A stretch of DNA of 64,000 nt, taken from Stropharia rugosoannulata. Taxonomy: Eukaryota > Basidiomycota > Agaricomycetes > Agaricales > Strophariaceae. The notes beneath the pieces were generated by a model. That model made no database searches. It saw only the letters and a program-made list of their open reading frames with translations, and was not told the DNA's origin. This document shows, piece by piece, positions 1 to 10,799 of the stretch (position 1 is the stretch's first letter; each line of letters opens with the position of its first letter). A program made the position numbers and the translations under genes. The DNA lies in NCBI GenBank assembly GCA_028532985.1, contig JANCIK010000002.1, forward strand, positions 2,542,001 to 2,606,000. The letters are read 5' to 3'.

Positions 1-65
1 AACAGGAAGGCCACGTTCGTGTCTTTCATCTCTTAGGTGACTGGAAATGCTAACCACTTCAACAG

Positions 66-107
66 ATTGCCCGCGAGTGCCCTGAAGTCGCTGAGTTCTT
101 GGGCTAA
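66..107 (+). CDS. possible 3' terminal exon of an upstream gene (partial)
   Basis: After a plausible acceptor (TTCAACAG ending at 65) a short frame reads IARECPEVAEFLG followed by TAA at 105-107. It reads like the last exon of a gene that enters from the left edge. It is too short to name, and no further part of the gene is in the window. It could also be chance. Confidence 0.3.
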   Translation: MARECPEVAEFLG

Positions 108-417
108 GTTATAGACACGTTGCTTATGTTGCTTATTAGCCTGCTATCCATCAAATTGTTCTCTGTATTTTTGCTCAGTATCGATTTATGCATAAGTTAT
201 GTTACGCTTGCAACCGTCCTGGATGCAGATTTGTATATTCGAGAATATGCATGCGTACATGTAAGTGTGTAAACTTTGCAATTATGTTCATGCATAGTCA
301 ATTGTAATTTGTTGAATTGCAATACTACTCGTCTTGACACGATCAAAAATGGCAAACGCGTGGCGGCGTGGGACTGCCCTTGCAGCGCGTAATTTCCAAG
401 AGAAAACATCTTGAGCA
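108..417. other. intergenic region upstream of COQ10
   Basis: AT-rich stretch between the end of a possible upstream gene and the COQ10 start. It should hold the COQ10 promoter. I see no TATA box or known operator I can defend and no other gene. Confidence 0.4.
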
Positions 418-1138
418 ATGTTGCTTTCCCGCGCAAGATTCCAGCCAATTCGCCCTCTCACTAAGGCTTTGCATCGGACGCTTTTTTCTCTAAATAGTCT
501 TCCGTCTCTTCCCGGTTTCACATCCCAACCACAAACGTTTAAAGAGAAACGGCTACTTCCGTGACCACCCTTCTTAAACGGGTTCCTCCAGCGACTAACC
601 GTTGTCCTATTTCCAACAGGTACACACCAAAGGAGCTGTATGCCGTCGTAGCTGATGTAGCCTCTTATTCGAAATTCATCCCTTTCTGCATCGGCTCACG
701 GATAGATGCTGGTGCTATAAAGAAGGCTATGCAAGAGAAGACTGTTGTGGATGCTGAACTCACAGTCGGCTTCATGAATCTCAAGGAAAGCTATGTTAGC
801 AAAGTTACTTGCATTCCCCATGTATCTGTGCAGGTACCTCCTGATGGATGTTCTGTATCGCCTCGTCGTCTAATAGCTTTTCTCAGGCAGACGCATCATC
901 CGCCACGCCGTTGTTCAAGACGTTGTCGACTACTTGGACATTTCAAAGCGCTGCGTCACCAGACTCCGAACCAGGTCCTTCGGCTGACATACCTGGACCG
1001 ACATGGGTCAAATTTGACCTGACTTATGAATTCGCGAATCCTCTTCATGCCGGTGTAACCGCAACTTTCTTTGGCCAAGTATCAGGAATGGCAATCGAGG
1101 CTTTCGAAAAGCGGTGTCGCGAGGTATACAAACGCTGA
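418..1138 (+). CDS. COQ10: COQ10, mitochondrial coenzyme Q-binding START-domain protein
   Basis: Three exons can be read cleanly: 418-560, 620-833 and 887-1138, joined by two short introns with GTGACC...CAACAG and GTACCT...TCTCAG borders, giving 202 residues. Exon 1 starts MLLSRARFQPIRPLTKALHR, rich in Arg and hydroxylated residues with no acids, as expected for a mitochondrial presequence. The remainder is the START/polyketide-cyclase fold of the COQ10 family: YTPKELYAVVADVASYSKFIPFC near the start, then the AELTVGF strand and the C-terminal block with FANPLHAGVTATFFGQV and a final helix ending in YKR. Known role: binds ubiquinone in the inner mitochondrial membrane and is needed for efficient respiration and Q biosynthesis. 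The ATG at 418 was chosen because it supplies the presequence and splices in frame. It converges on the GST-like gene downstream. Confidence 0.92.
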
Positions 1139-1640
1139 CGTATAGCATAATCTAATACTATTCTAGTGGTGCACATATACACTGGCAGCTACATTTTAGA
1201 CGTTCTTGTGGAAAATACAAACACATAACGACTGCATAATCGTTTCGTTGAGCTTTCATTTAACCCAAATTTCTGTTAAAGGGAATTTAATTTGTTCTCA
1301 AGACCTAAAATCACTGCAGCCCATTTTTGTTAGCTAAGATACCTTGCTTCTATCCTACGATGGTCTCTAAACTCTTCTTGTTCCATCAAGTTTATAAGAG
1401 TACACATGATACAAAATTTCCAATACAATCACACATTTGTGTTGATCCGAATGCAAACGAACCTTGCTAGAGTTTAGAAGACTGCACAGACTTGATAGAA
1501 AAGCCGAGACGAGGGAAGTGACAACGGACAAGACCTTCTGTGCCTGTCACTTCCAAGGTTATTTCTTCGCGACTAAGAGCAACGAGTTTTCCCGTCGTTG
1601 GATAGTTACGTCCTAGGAAAGATAATCGAAGAAACAACGT
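1139..1640. other. convergent intergenic region (3' UTRs of COQ10 and GST-like gene)
   Basis: About 500 bp between two convergent genes. It is AT-rich with no sustained coding frame and presumably carries both 3' UTRs and polyadenylation sites. Nothing else is recognised. Confidence 0.5.
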
Positions 1641-2895
1641 TTAGGTGTGCTCATATATCTTCATGAACCACTGACCTGTATCCTCAGGAGCCACCTCTAC
1701 AAGATCACCAACTGATATCGCAAGGCGCGCAGCTTCAGTAGCATCAAAGCCTACAACATCATATGGTTCGTATCCTGAGGAAATCACTTTCTTGGCCGCC
1801 TCAAACCCTTCAACCACTGTTACACTGTTTTTGGAGACGCGGTCTTCAAGAAGTTTAGAGAGCCTTTCAATCCACTGCAACAACATCAAAGAACGTAAGC
1901 TCTCGGAATATAATATGGCCGAAGGAGACCACTGGCTTACTGCGTTAATGTTAGGGTTTAGGGTCTGATCGAAAAGAGCCTGATTCTCTGGCATAGATTT
2001 AGCCCAGGCCAAAATAAAATGAAGGGACACATCTGCTAAATTTGGCTGTTCCGTGTCAAAAAGCCATTCACGACCGTCTCTGAGCTGTTCTTCTACAAAA
2101 ACCTATTACATATATGATTAACGGGTCCACAGAATATTAAGTCGAATGAAGTCACCATATTAGTAGAAACAATGCTTTCAGACTTGGGTCTTCTTTCAAC
2201 CATAACTTTAGGATTAATAGGTGCCCCGAGCAGCTGTTTATTAAAAAAGTAAGCCAAAAAAAAATAATTCAGAGTCAAGCAGGTGACATACAGCGGAGCG
2301 ATCTTTCAAGAAGGCCTCTGGGAACAGCGTCCAAGGAATCAAACCGACCACGGGCCCAAACAAGGCTTCGACAAACGATCTTGTAAAGGCTTTGACGATT
2401 CCACTATTCGATTTGTCGCTGTGCTTGGTCTTTGGAAATATAGTCCCGAATCCTTCTGAAGCAGGGAAACGACGCTCCAAAGCAGTGGTGATGATACTAG
2501 ATGTATGCATTGATACACTGGGCCCATATGAGATATAAGTGGAAATGCATACTTTGTGTCGCAGTAAACGTCGTTTCCTATAGCTAAGATCGGTATGCGA
2601 CGATATTTAACTCCAAGGGCGTCCGTGATTTCAGGACGAGGCAACATATTAGAAACCTTTGCATGTGAGCGCACACCATGAGGGGAAGGGTACCAGTTGA
2701 AGATATGGCCACTTACTTGCACTCGCCCATGGGGAATTCCTTTGAGTGCGAGAATGTGATCCACCTTACGTGAATACGGTGAACTGTCGTAACTTTAAAT
2801 GCAGACATGACGACAGCGCTCATGTCAGTTTCAAAAAGATGCAGTTTAGAAGGACCTAACCGGTACAGGAGCACTGGAACTGATGTATGCGACAT
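1641..2895 (-). CDS. glutathione S-transferase-like protein with fungal C-terminal domain
   Basis: A thioredoxin-fold GST N-terminal domain is spread over short exons: MSHTSVPVLLYR, then VDHILALKGIPHGRV, then the diagnostic block MLPRPEITDALGVKYRRIPI followed by LAIGNDVYCDT. Later exons give ALERRFPASEGFG, a helical region with SFVEALFGPVVGLIPW, then FVEEQLRDGREWLFDTE and a C-terminal domain ending at a TAA at 1641-1643 after SVGDLVEVAPEDTG. This combination matches a family common in fungi in which a GST N-domain precedes a non-canonical C-terminal helical domain (DUF7962 type). Substrate and actual glutathione use are unknown. The first two introns look unusually short (about 30-42 nt) in my reading, so the N-terminal splice pattern is uncertain. 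Divergent from the chitin synthase gene. Confidence 0.75.
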
Positions 2896-3742
2896 AGCCT
2901 TTATGGGAGGAGAGAGGGGAGAAACAGATGTTTCTGGGAGACTTTAGTAGCTGAATGAGGTATTAAGTATGTGGTACCCGTCTCTTTTGCACCCGGTAAT
3001 CTGTAGATGCCATGGGCCGTACTCGGGCAGATGCTTGTGAATCTAACAAAGGCTCAAAAAGGCGGCGAGCCGGCAGCAGGCTCATTATATGATGCTAAGT
3101 GACTGAAGCCCATTTTTAAACGGTTTGTGTGATTAGTATTTGCGATATTGATTTTGTTTAGTTCGGACTTAATGCACGATGAACAGACCTGTGAATGCAT
3201 AACACTCACTCATTTTTTTACTGAAAGATTGTACACAGCACGCCATCTTACTGAGAGTCGGGCATCTTTGCCTCCGAACCTCGAGGCGAAATCAAGGCGC
3301 ATCGCCGTCGCCGTCATGCCCAAGAGCGCCTTGAGAGCGCCAGTATGGACATTAGTGGGCGCTCAGATATGGCCGAGCCAGTGTGCGTTAAACGAGGACT
3401 ACGCTACGGGTCGAAGTTTTATTGTCAGTGCTATGTACATAGTTATTGCTTGACAGACGCGGGTTGATGCTGTGCGACAGCTATATTGGAAATGTTTGAA
3501 GGCGGTGATTGACCGTGGCGGCTTGGGGACGGCGCGAAACCGGCGCATCGGCGCTGCGGAGGTAGGTCACGTGTATGACATTGCCTCACTGTTCAGGGTT
3601 ACGACCAGATCATAATAACTGTAGCAGCAGTGGTGCTTCAGGCCACTAGCCTTTTAAAGTCAATCTACGACCTTGACGGTCTCTTTTACACTCACCCTCT
3701 TCATTTCCTTTCTCCGTCCACGTCAACTCACGAACCGTGCCC
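2896..3742. other. divergent promoter region, GST-like gene / chitin synthase
   Basis: About 850 bp between two divergent starts. A CTTTTAAAG element lies near 3651 and a pyrimidine-rich stretch (about 3680-3725) precedes the chitin synthase ATG, as is common in basidiomycete promoters. An open frame at 3148-3453 has no recognisable domain and I do not call it a gene. Confidence 0.4.
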
Positions 3743-6700
3743 ATGACTTCCAGGCAGCCACCTTTGTCGTCGCCAAATTTAAGGGGCGAGCCCTTAGACG
3801 ACCCCTTCTCAGACCGCCCTCGTCAAACACACTTCAATGAGCCAGACAACAACTCTCTGGCGGCACCGTCCATCACACAGCCATACGAGAGCACCACTAG
3901 CTTCCAGAATAGTTTTCAGGATGCTGGTTATGATGCTGCTGATGACGACTATGTCGAGAAGCTTCCCCTCAATGTGGGCCAGAACTTCACTGGGGGCTTC
4001 TATCCTCCTCCGTGAGACTCTCTTCTCTAGGCTCTTCTACACGACGCTGGGCTTACTTTCTTTTAGACAAATCGATCCTAACGCCTACGGTGATCCATAC
4101 CAGGATGGCAGGCCAATGTCTATTATGTCGACTTCCACAAACGGCATTGACAACGCGTGGAGGAGACGACAAACCATCAAACGAGGTGTTACGCGCAAAG
4201 TTAAGCTCACCCACGGAAACTTCATTGCAGAATACGCCGTGCCTACGCCTGTGTTCTCGGCCATTGAAACCAAGTACACTTCGACAAACACTACAGAGTT
4301 TTCGTGAGCACGTCTCATTAACTCCGCTTGTTATTAAACCTCATTTATTCTACAGCCACATGAGGTATACCGCAGCAACGTGCGATCCCGATGAATTCAC
4401 CGAGGATGACGGATGGTCCTTGCGTACGAAGTTGTACAAACGCGATACCGAGCTCTTAATCGCTGTGACCTCTTACAATGAGGACAAGACTCTTTACGCG
4501 CGTACCTTACATGGTGTAATGCTCAACATACGTGACATATGCAAGACAAGGCAGTCGAAGTACTGGCGTAAAAGCGCTGAGGAAGGAGTTCCAGCTTGGC
4601 AGAAGATTACGGTGGCTTTGATTGTTGATGGTCTGGAGCCCATGGACAAGAGTGTCCTAGATATTTTGGCGACGGTTGGTGTATATCAAGACGGTGTTAT
4701 GAAGAAGCAAATCGACGAGAAAGACACCGTGGCACACATATTTGAGGTTAGCTCCTTTCCATTAATGCCGAATACTTATTTCTAAATATAGCTCACATTA
4801 CTACCGTCAGTATACAACCCAACTTTCCGTTGACTCCACACCGCAACTCGTACTACCCCAACCAAATGATCAAAACAATTTGGTTCCAGTCCAAATCATT
4901 CTTGTTCTTAAGGCTAAGAATCAGAAGAAGATTAATTCTCATCGATGGCTGTTCAACGCAATCGGCAGAATGCTCAAAGTGAGTGTTTCGTACTCCAAAT
5001 AGCTCGTTTTATTAATATAACGACTAGCCGGAAGTCTGCGTCCTCATTGATGCCGGTACGAAACCTGGTCATAAGTCCATCTTTTATCTTTGGGAAGCGT
5101 TTTATACCAATCCTAACCTCGGGGGTTGCTGTGGTGCGTTTATATCATTGACATTGTCGTAATACATTTCCTCAAGTTCTACCAGGAGAAATTCATGCCA
5201 TGATTAAGGGAGGCAAGAAGCTTTTGAATCCTTTAGTCGCTTCTCAGAACTTTGAGTACAAAATGTCAAACATCCTTGGCAAGTTGAACAACATTGCTGT
5301 CATTGTAGTCTCGCTAACGCTGAGTGTACATAGACAAACCACTGGAAAGTAGCTTCGGCTATGTGTCTGTGCTACCTGGTGCATTCTCGGCATATCGATA
5401 CCGAGCCATCTTGGGTAGACCTCTTGAGCAATATTTCCACGGTGATCATTCGCTGGCAGATCGTCTAGGACCTAAGGGCATCTACGGGATGAACATTTTC
5501 ACGAAGAACATGTTTTTGGGTATGAATTGATCTACTAATCGTGGACCAATCTCATGTTGACTTATATTATCCTAGCTGAGGATCGTATTCTGTGCTTCGA
5601 GCTTGTAGCCAAAGCTAACGAACGGTGGACATTGACTTACGTGAAGCCTAGCAAGGCAGAAACGGATGTTCCGGAAACAGCCGTTGAACTCATTGGACAG
5701 CGTAGACGCTGGCTGAACGGGTCCTTTGCTGCGTCAATTGTGAGTGCCAAATTTCTCTACTCTCAAGCATTGTGTCTCTGAACAAGTAACGTAATAGTAC
5801 GCCCTTGTTCACTTTTTCTCCTTCTATAAATCTGGTCATGGTCCCATCCGTATGCTATTTTTGCACATCCAAGCTCTGGTACGCCCTAGCTGCTTCATGC
5901 GTTGCTTTAGGAATATGCCCTGACTTTTTTTCTAGTACAACATTTTCTCGCTCGTCTTTACCTGGTTTGCCTTAGCCAATATGTGGCTGACTTTCAGTAT
6001 CATCATCGACTTGCTCCCCGAACAGAACATCTTCCTTTTTGGCACCGCGGATATAGTACGTCTCTTTATTCTGCTTGCTTGCTGTTCACTTAAATTGTAC
6101 AGACTCACTGGGTTAACTTGGCTCTTAAATGGATATACCTCTCCCTTTTGGCGTTGCAATTTGTTCTGGCGTTGGGTAATCGTCCAAAAGGTGAACGGGT
6201 GCCATACGCCGTTACGCTTTGGTGCGTCATGCTACACTTCCATTGCAATTCTATTAGTGTCTAAGCATTGTCCTCCTATAGGGTCTTCTCCATCTTGTCT
6301 CTGTATCTCATCGTATGCGCTATCTGGTTGACTGTTAAGTCCTTCACGGTATGTTTACGCGCCTCTGAGTATGTTTCTAAACTAATGTTATCCGGGCCAG
6401 AGCGTCGACTTGCACCATTTCAGCGAGATATTCGCACCTCCTCTTGGACCTTTAGTTGCTGCTCTAGTATCTACGTTTGGTACGCATATATATCAGAATC
6501 TATCGTCGCGCTGTGGATAGGATGCTGACTGGTTCATTAGGCATATATCTTATAGCATCTGTTCTATACGTGAGCTCAGTCTTTCCTCGTCATTGGATAA
6601 TTTCTGATACCTTTCATAGCGCGATCCATGGCACATGTTTTCCAGTTTTGTTCAGTACCTTTGCCTTGCACCAAGCTTCATCAATGTTCTGAACGTTTAT

Positions 6701-7280
6701 GCTTTCTGCAATCTGCATGACGTATGTATTAAAATACCAAACCCAAAAAAAAAAATCTGATCATTTTTGCTAGGTATCTTGGGGTACGAAAGGAAGCGAC
6801 AAGGCCGATGCTTTACCTTCAGTGTCATCATCCAAGGCAAAAGACAACGATGGTGCCGTTGTTGAAGACAAGACTCAGGCTCAAGCCGATGTCGATGCCG
6901 CCTTCAAGGAGACGGTTACGCGAGCCATTACAAAACTCAATACAAAAGAAGTGCCCGAAAAGCCTACTTTGGATGACGAAAACAAAACCTTCCGCACGCG
7001 GCTCGTTGCTGTCTGGATGCTTACCAATGCGGGTCTTGCTGTTGCCATCCAAAATGTTAACGGCCTTCCTAACGCAAATGACGGTGTCAAGTTGCAACAA
7101 AGGGAGCATGCATACTTCACCTTCATCTTATATTCAACTTTTGGCTTATCGCTAATTCGTTTCATTGGAGTGAGTAATCTTATTAACTGCACCGTATACT
7201 TGCCTGACTCACCGCAATTAATTCAGTGCATATATTACATCGTCAAGCGGAATCTTTTTGGCATCTTCCGTAGGAGTTAG
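3743..7280 (+). CDS. chitin synthase, division 1 (class I-III type)
   Basis: Multi-exon gene of about 900 residues, starting [20 protein letters not shown] and ending in IFRRS before TAG at 7278-7280. It polymerises UDP-GlcNAc into chitin at the plasma membrane. After a disordered N-terminus come the chitin synthase N-terminal region ([31 protein letters not shown]) and the GT2 catalytic domain ([13 protein letters not shown] near 4450, [15 protein letters not shown] around 5036-5076, [26 protein letters not shown] near 5578 and the signature [12 protein letters not shown] near 5698). Several membrane helices follow from about 5800 to 6700, then the [10 protein letters not shown] motif near 6780 and two final membrane helices. 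All catalytic signatures are present. More than ten short introns interrupt it. The ATG at 3743 is the first in a frame leading directly into the conserved N-terminal block. Confidence 0.93.
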
Positions 7281-7485
7281 AATATCCATCACGAATCTTT
7301 CTTGGACTATATCTTCTACTATCTTATGGACAGATCTTCCTCATAAAGTACCCCATCCTGTTATCACCTGGATTGCATGCCCGTTTATGTTAAATATGTC
7401 ACTCGGTTTATAATACATCATATACGACCCCCAGAACGTTTCAACGTCCGTTCTGACATAAATTGTCCGTCACTCAACTGTTCAG

Positions 7486-8415
7486 TCAGGAATACATGCC
7501 AGAGTATTCCTGCCGATCGTCCTCCGTAGGAGGTGCCTGATGGCGGGCAAACGGAGCTGCAGAGAACTGTCCAAGAAATTCAGCTGGTAAGGAAGGACTA
7601 CCACTTGAACGCATCATTTGCAGCATGTTGGCCAGCGCATTCAGCGGCCCGTCTTCGGAGCGCAGTATCTCTGGCAAATACGAGTTGACGCGCGCAAGTC
7701 GTTCCTCTATATCTGACTGGTTCACCGGCTCTTCCGCGTGTGATGTACCAGTACGACGCTCCAGGAGGCTGCTCCGGCACATCGGGCACGAGGCGTGCTA
7801 TGAACGTGGTGCCAGGCAACGCAGTCAGTCACAAGGCAAGAAAAGGGAAGCTATCAACGCACGCCGTCTGAGATCCACTTGGAGATGCTGCGTTCCCGAC
7901 CAGAGATATTTATCGTTAACTGCGCACAGGAAACGTGCCGGGGAGACGGAGCGAGGTGACTTACTCGCGGCGGCAGAACATGTGCCCGCACTGCCAGGCT
8001 TGGGAGAGCTTCGTTACGCCCATGGACTCGACGGGGTGCGCTGGTGAGTCCATTGCGGAAGCCATCTCCTCTTCGGAGAGGATGGCCAGATACGGCACAA
8101 AGCAGATGGGACATACGTTATCTGTTGCGGCATACAATTAATCAATGTCCGATTGATATTTCAGAGGGACTGACCTTTCTCCCCTGTATCAATAACATGG
8201 TGCTCCTGAAGCCGAGGCAGGCTGTTAATGAGTGTTCTTATTTCTCTGCGACGGATGATCAAATGAGCGTAGACTTCGCGAGCAACGCGTAGATTACGTT
8301 TAGCTTACTGAAGCGATAATTGGCCAGCCTCCACTCCGTGTGCCAGGTGTTCTGAGATCACTCTGATATCCTCAGAAAGCTGACCAAATGTTTCGAGCAT
8401 TGAGTTGCTTGCCAT
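7486..8415 (-). CDS. RING-finger E3 ubiquitin ligase (copy 1)
   Basis: Five exons can be joined by eye: MASNSMLETFGQLSEDIRV (start 8415), a helical segment EIRTLINSLPRLQEHHVID, then NVCPICFVPYLAILSEEEM, GVTKLSQAWQCGHMFCRRE, and DISKWISDG joined to HASCPMCRSSLLERR. Together the spacing Cys-x2-Cys ... Cys-Gly-His-x-Phe-Cys ... Cys-x2-Cys gives a complete RING-type zinc finger with a long loop between the first two pairs. A low-complexity tail ends at TGA 7486-7488. RING proteins bind an E2 enzyme and promote ubiquitin transfer; substrate and location cannot be inferred. A second gene at 19163-20290 has the same CPIC-x-VP ... GVTKL ... CGHxFCR layout, so the two are probably paralogues. Confidence 0.8.
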
Positions 8416-8667
8416 GCTGTATTTTCTGGTAGTAGATAGTAAAAGATATGAATAAATAGCCCGGCCACGAGTGACGCGTCGTGTTATATTGCATCGTGAG
8501 AATGGATCTCATGACCGGTATGAAATAAGTACATGGTACAGCAACAGATTTACAGAACGTGGAACTTTGCAAAGCGAACGAATCAGACGGTGAGAGCATA
8601 CTACACTTGTAACGTCCAGACGCAACAAATTAAAGATGGCCAGCCATAAGTGAGAAGAACTGGTCAT

Positions 8668-9177
8668 TTAGAAGGGATTTTCGTCATCTACCTCCATCTT
8701 GGTCTGAGAGGCAAGTGGGGTCGGACTGATAGCGATAGTGTTTTCCTCGTCATCGCTTGTGCTTTCGTCAGCTTCTTTGGCTGGGGAGAATAGCTGAACA
8801 GGTTTAGCTCTGGGTAGAGACGCGGTGTCAGACAGGGTCCCTAGGGTTTAATGTGAAGAACATACTTGGTGAAGTGCTGCTTCTTTGCGGCACTTAGCTT
8901 CTGCGTGCAGGGGGTCAACATGTTATCTGTCGGGGAGATAAACGCAGGATTGCTAAGAGACACGTTAGTCCCAGCAGGTTTCGGGGCACATTGTAACGCA
9001 CTGGCTCTTTGCCATTTTCTTCGCGAGGAGAGCCTTGGCGCCCATGCCGGGGACGTTGTTTGCAGCATTTCCCAAGGGCGCCTTAGGCACTACAACCTGG
9101 GCAGCCTGCAAGGGGTTGTGAAGAGGCTGGATAGGAGTAGCGAGCGGCGAATCGGCGGGGGAGGAAGTGGCAGACAT
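8668..9177 (-). CDS. SPO12: Spo12-family cell-cycle protein
   Basis: Three exons give about 125 residues: MSATSSPADSPLATPIQPLH... to AKKMAKS, then HNPAFISPTDNMLTPCTQKL and SAAKKQHFTK, then AKPVQLFSPAKEADES to DDENPF and TAA at 8668-8670. The core, MLTPCTQKLSAAKKQHF followed by a basic/Lys-Pro segment, is the signature of the Spo12 family. In budding yeast Spo12 helps release the Cdc14 phosphatase from the nucleolus in early anaphase (FEAR network) and acts in meiosis; fission yeast has wis3/spo12. The rest is low-complexity and probably disordered, as in the family. The ATG at 9177 lies at the head of the open frame. A hexamer ACGCGT lies about 60 bp upstream. Divergent from the Rheb gene. 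Confidence 0.82.
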
Positions 9178-9595
9178 GGTTGAAACGGACAAGAAGAAAT
9201 TTACATTTTAGACATAAAAGGAATTTCAACTTGAACGCGTCGGTGGGATCAGTCACCTGACCTTGTTCAGCGAGGGGATGTCGGGCCGGGGCCGACGTGT
9301 AGACGTACAAAGGTATGCATGGGCCGGTCAGCTGCGCCGCGGAGCTTCTCCTGCTCGACCTTATTTATGCATCTGAAACCCACTCAATGTGATATTTTTA
9401 TTCCTATTAATCGCCCTTGCCCTCCTTTTCCCAACAATTCACCTATATCCGATTTTTGGGCATTTACAGCCTTTCTTGTGCCCATACTGATCTTGAACAG
9501 CCGGCGTACTTAAGAATGACAGCCCATTCTTGTTGTCTGCCGCTTCCCCAGCCCCCCCGCATCTTGTCATTAATCCCTCTTCAAGTATATTCGAT
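9178..9595. other. divergent promoter region, SPO12 / Rheb
   Basis: About 420 bp between two divergent starts. It contains an ACGCGT hexamer (9235-9240) near the SPO12 start and pyrimidine-rich stretches before the Rheb start (around 9535-9580). No gene is seen. Confidence 0.4.
9235..9240. promoter_or_regulatory. ACGCGT hexamer (MCB-like) upstream of SPO12
   Basis: Exact MluI-cell-cycle-box core, 58 bp upstream of the SPO12 ATG. MBF (Mbp1-type) factors bind this core in ascomycete yeasts. Function here is inferred only; a 6-mer occurs by chance about once per 4 kb. Confidence 0.3.
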
Positions 9596-10412
9596 ATGGC
9601 CGCTGGAAATATGCTTCGAAGGCGCAAGATCGTCATAATGGGATCGCGTTCAGTCGGTCAGTATCTGCTTTCAGTATACATCAGTGCTCAGTGACCTCAT
9701 CTTCTATAGGAAAGTCGTCACTGCTAAAGCAGTTCATTGACAATCATTTTAACGAGAAATATCATCCTACCATTGATTCGGAATTCCAAAAGGTGATAAA
9801 TTACCGAGGCATTGACTTTGAATGCGAGATCGTCGATACTGCAGGCCAGGTTGGTACACTTACTTTAGGCGCCCAGCATACACTGATGACCAGTATGATA
9901 TCTATGTCCACAGGACGAGCACACTCTCATGAACTCCAACTATGTAATCGGCGTCCACGGATACATTCTCGTCTACTCCGTTACTTCTCGGAATTCATTT
10001 GAGATGGTGCAGAACGTGTACGACAAGATTCTTGATTTCGGCGGCACCCAGACTGTGCCTTGTGTTATTGTCGGTTCAAAGACCGATCTTGCAACGAGGT
10101 CAGTTACCTATTTTGCTCTGCTGCACCAACCTAATTTGCCACTCTGGCAGCTCTCCGAACCGGCAAATTGATCAATCCGAAGGCGAGCGCCTTGCTCTGC
10201 AGAATAACGCTGCTTGGGTTGAAACAAGCGCCAAAGACAACCTGAATATTTGTGCGTCGTAATATATTTTATCTACTTGATCTCATATCCTCCTAGCCCA
10301 AGTCTTTGAACTTTGCATTGCTGAGATCGAGAAGCGGTCGGAGCGCAACTTGAAGCCTCTAACGGCAGAGATAAACTCCAAAGCAGATGGTCGGGGCTGT
10401 TGCATAATGTGA
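9596..10412 (+). CDS. RHB1: Rheb-type small GTPase
   Basis: Starts MAAGNMLRRRKIVIMGSRSV and continues after the first intron (donor 9657, acceptor ending 9709) with GKSSLLKQF. The P-loop GSRSVGKSS carries Arg where Ras has Gly12, a hallmark of Rheb. Further G motifs: PTIDSEF (effector/switch I), DTAGQ (switch II), VGSKTDL (G4 base contact, N/TKxD variant) and ETSAKDN (G5). The protein ends in GRGCCIM, a CaaX box for farnesylation, with TGA at 10410-10412. About 190 residues in several exons. Known role: GTP-bound Rheb activates TORC1 in fission yeast and animals and affects basic amino-acid uptake in fungi; it acts on endomembranes. Converges on the beta-mannosidase gene. Confidence 0.93.
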
Positions 10413-10799
10413 TTGCTGACAATCTATTGCAGTTCTCATTTGTGTATTTCGAGGGTTTAGGCTTGTATATTAGCTTTTCTTCTGGGTTGGCGTTTTTCTT
10501 CGGTTGCCTTCAACGTCATCTTCACAAACTGTAAAATATAAACAACTAATAATCGTCTTATATCTTGATTCAAGTGCGCACTGCGACTTTGCGATACACT
10601 GCCCTTGTAGGGAACCGGAGGGCCGTGTACTGACACAGCCCCGGTACATTAACACGCATTTGTTTTTCTAACTCAATTGAATTTACAGACAGGGTGTTTG
10701 AAACTGTAATTGACAGTCATTTTGTGTCAACAGGTGTATGTATAATGATTGCAAGTGTCAACCGAACAATGACGCAGGCACGGAGAGTCACACAACCTT
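10413..10799. other. convergent intergenic region (Rheb / beta-mannosidase 3' ends)
   Basis: About 390 bp between two convergent genes, AT-rich, presumably 3' UTRs. No gene or repeat recognised. Confidence 0.45.

Noticed and set aside
3148..3453. 101-residue open frame upstream of chitin synthase
   Set aside because: No ATG-led conserved domain or codon pattern, and it lies in a divergent promoter region.
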